Shown: piece after piece, positions 62,160 through 64,000 of the stretch
Numbering within the stretch: the first letter of the stretch is position 1
Layout: each line of letters starts with the position of its first letter
NCBI GenBank assembly: GCA_902792085.1
Contig: CADAYE010000007.1
Coordinates: 109,146 to 173,145 of the forward strand
DNA: 64,000 nt
DNA from: an uncultured bacterium
Lineage (GTDB): Bacteria > Cyanobacteriota > Vampirovibrionia > Gastranaerophilales > Gastranaerophilaceae
Direction of reading: 5' to 3'
Notes under the pieces: generated by a model
Seen by the model: only the letters and a program-made list of their open reading frames with translations
Database searches by the model: none
What the model was told of the DNA's origin: nothing
Made by a program: the position numbers and the translations under genes

Positions 62160-62828
62160 ATGAAAAAAGTAATTGTTTTAAACGCAGGACCAAGAAAGAA
62201 TTTTAATACCGCAAAAATGCTTAAAGAAGCTCAAAACGGCGCACAGTCTGCTGGTGCAGAAGTCGAATATTTTAATCTATATGATTATAATTTTTTAGGG
62301 TGCAGAAGTTGTTTTGCCTGCCAGCGAAAAGGCTCTGTAACAAATAATGTTTGCGCAATAAAAGATGATGTAAGACCAATACTTGAAAAATGCGCTAATG
62401 CTGATGCAATAATAATCGGTTCGCCTGTTTATTTTTCATATCCTACAGGAGTATTCAGAAATTTTGTTGAAAGGCTTATGTTTGCTAATCATACTTATAT
62501 GGTTGACAAAGAAAAAGGCGGATGCAAATCTCAATTAGACAGAACAATCCCTGTCGGAGTAATTTTTACAATGAACTGTCCGGAAGACTTAGCGCATAAG
62601 ATTAACTATGATGTAATATTGGATGAGAATGTAAAATGTTTGAATCATGTATTAGGCTATGCGCAGGGTTTATATGCTTATGATACATATCAATTTGCTG
62701 ATTATTCAAAGTATAATTGTGATCTTTTTGATGAAAGTCACAAAGCAAAGGTGCGAGATGAACAATTTCCGAAAGATTTGCAAAAAGCATTTGATTTGGG
62801 TAAAAAATTAGTTGAAATGGAATTTTAA
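62160..62828 (+). CDS. Flavodoxin-like NAD(P)H oxidoreductase / iron-sulphur flavoprotein-like
   Basis: 222 residues. VIVLNAGPRKNFNTAKML is the FMN-binding start of the NADPH-dependent FMN reductase/multimeric flavodoxin family, IIIGSPVYFSYPTGVFRNFVERL a second FMN contact. A CRSCFACQRKG..C cluster near residue 45 resembles the Cys set of iron-sulphur flavoproteins (Isf) that bind a [4Fe-4S] cluster. It would be a cytoplasmic redox enzyme, fitting an anaerobe. The physiological partner is unknown. AGGGGGTGG lies nine bases before the ATG. Confidence 0.82.
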   Translation: MKKVIVLNAGPRKNFNTAKMLKEAQNGAQSAGAEVEYFNLYDYNFLGCRSCFACQRKGSVTNNVCAIKDDVRPILEKCANADAIIIGSPVYFSYPTGVFRNFVERLMFANHTYMVDKEKGGCKSQLDRTIPVGVIFTMNCPEDLAHKINYDVILDENVKCLNHVLGYAQGLYAYDTYQFADYSKYNCDLFDESHKAKVRDEQFPKDLQKAFDLGKKLVEMEF

Positions 62829-62836
62829 ATTTGGGT

Positions 62837-63757
62837 TCAACTAATTTTTGTCATTTTATTGCATAAATTCTGACAGTTTTTATCATAGCATTCCGGTTCG
62901 GAATGAATAGATATTGATGCGTTTGGATATATGTGACGAATTTGATTTTCAATTTCGTCGCAAATTTGATGACATTGGCAAAGCGAAGTATCTCTCGGAA
63001 ACATTAAAGTGAAATCAATATCAGTTGACGGTCCGACCTGACGCGTTTTGAGGCTATCATCTTTCAATTTTACATTATTACTGAAATTGCCTATTATTTT
63101 GTATAAATTTGTTATTTCATCATTTGACAGAGAATAATCCAAAAGCCTCATAACAGATTGTTTTACAATTTTATGCCCTGTTTTATAAATAAAGCAGGCT
63201 ACAAGAATTGCTATTATGGGGTCCAAAAGGTTATACCCCGTACATTTTATTAAAATTAAACCTGTTAAAACTCCAAGTGACGAATAAACATCTGCCCTAA
63301 GGTGTTGAGCATCTGCATATAATGATATTGAATTTGCTTCTTTTGATGTTTTAAAAAGTATAGAACTCACAATAATATTTGCGATAACGGCAATTAACAT
63401 AACAGCAATACCGAGATTATTTTCAGCCGGTGTAATTTCTCCGAGAATTATTTTTTTTGAAGATTTATATATAATAAAAATCCCTGCAAGAATTATTAAC
63501 ATTCCTTCAATAAACCCTGCCATATCTTCATATTTACCATGTCCATATGGGTGATCTTTGTCTGCCGGTCGAGAGGATTTTACAACCGAAAAGAATGTCA
63601 AAACTGATGCACCAAAATCACTCAAAGAGTGAATTGCCTCCGAAATTATACTCATACTGCCCGAAATTACTCCGACAACAATTTTTAATGTAGTAAGTAT
63701 AATATTAGACAGTATTGAAGCCCCTGCAGTAAGTTGTTTTTTTCTATTAATATCCAT
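62837..63757 (-). CDS. Cation diffusion facilitator transporter
   Basis: 306 residues from the ATG preceded by GAGG. Six membrane helices; the metal site residues are in SEAIHSLSDFGASV (HxxxD) and YADAQHLRADVYSSLGV (HxxxD). The C-terminal cytoplasmic domain ends with a Cys-rich tail (CYDKNCQNLCNK). CDF proteins export Zn2+, Fe2+ or Mn2+ by H+ exchange; which metal is not clear. The gene converges with the flavoprotein gene. Confidence 0.92.
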   Translation of the reverse strand: MDINRKKQLTAGASILSNIILTTLKIVVGVISGSMSIISEAIHSLSDFGASVLTFFSVVKSSRPADKDHPYGHGKYEDMAGFIEGMLIILAGIFIIYKSSKKIILGEITPAENNLGIAVMLIAVIANIIVSSILFKTSKEANSISLYADAQHLRADVYSSLGVLTGLILIKCTGYNLLDPIIAILVACFIYKTGHKIVKQSVMRLLDYSLSNDEITNLYKIIGNFSNNVKLKDDSLKTRQVGPSTDIDFTLMFPRDTSLCQCHQICDEIENQIRHIYPNASISIHSEPECYDKNCQNLCNKMTKIS

Positions 63758-63779
63758 CAATGCGCCTCTGTTTATTTTA

Positions 63780-64000
63780 CACATTATATATCGTTAACGG
63801 ATATTTAGCAATTTTTAAATTTGGCGACAACTATCTTACAGTAACATGTCTTTGCTATACACGTCAAGCAACCAAACAAACCACGATGTAATCCACTCGC
63901 TAATCATTTGTATTTGCTCACTGTGTAAAAGTCCTGATATACCCTCACCCGTTTTTCTAATGCTCATATTTCGCATTGAAAAACTACCCTCTCCCACCCA
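63780..64000. other. Gene-free end of window with repeat material
   Basis: No coding frame is visible. The last 60 bases (ACCCTCACCC.., GCATTGAAAAACTACCCTCTCC) resemble the right end of the family B repeats at 472-751 and 28082-28289. A gene may begin beyond the window. Confidence 0.4.

Overview
The window reads as a chromosomal segment from an AT-rich, strictly or mainly anaerobic, diderm bacterium, most likely a non-photosynthetic cyanobacterial relative (Vampirovibrionia/Melainabacteria, order Gastranaerophilales). This is an inference from three things. The ATP synthase genes run a-c-b'-b-delta-alpha-gamma, with two different b subunits and no beta/epsilon genes, which is the cyanobacterial split. 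There are LPS genes (lptC, lptA, lpxK, kdsC, mlaD). Anaerobic functions are present (class III ribonucleotide reductase nrdDG, rubrerythrin) and no photosynthesis gene is seen. No taxonomic marker was searched.

Layout. 1-4.9 kb: end of a TPR protein, a repeat-filled gap, a Q/P-rich hypothetical, a chrA half-gene pair and two envelope-type hypotheticals. 4.9-9.2 kb: topA and dprA, then a small ribbon-helix-helix regulator with an elaborate operator facing a 67-codon gene broken by a MITE. 9.2-13.5 kb (minus): a run of five genes ending in lptC, lptA and a TPR protein and beginning with a flagellar-axial-like protein and a Gly/Ser-rich protein. 13.8-20.7 kb (plus): mlaD, lpxK, nth, a DUF2339-type membrane protein and an acyl-CoA synthetase. 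20.7-21.3 kb: a three-copy tandem repeat that runs into tRNA-Pro. 21.4-25.2 kb (minus): pnuC, then a promoter and compact cobalamin riboswitch driving nrdD-nrdG. 25.3-28.5 kb: two lineage-type membrane proteins and repeats. 28.5-35.8 kb: rsmA, glutamate-cysteine ligase, a histidine kinase, kdsC, a TPR protein and lysC. 35.8-37.6 kb: a divergent XRE regulator and polysaccharide flippase. 37.7-43.7 kb: fliE-fliF-FliG-position gene-fliH-flhA. 44-49 kb: accessory region with tiny secreted proteins, a nuclease-like protein, an ADP-ribosyltransferase-like protein and a matrixin-type protease. 49-52.4 kb: ybaB, recR, ftsZ, a secreted protein and tRNA-Leu. 52.4-53 kb: repeated tRNA-Leu 3' tails. 53-58 kb: ATP synthase. 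58-64 kb: a broken gene, an NSS-family symporter, rubrerythrin, a flavoprotein and a CDF transporter.

How the parts fit. Envelope biogenesis (Lpt, LpxK, KdsC, MlaD, flippase) and core information genes are interleaved with a flagellar-type export module that has no flagellin, hook or FliI gene in this window. Several nearby genes look like surface or secreted products: the axial-like protein, Gly-rich small proteins, the ART-like protein and a matrixin lacking a signal peptide. Three genes share an almost identical 18-20 bp upstream motif. Small non-coding repeats are dense. They have invaded intergenic gaps, one small gene and, in frame, the nrdG coding sequence.
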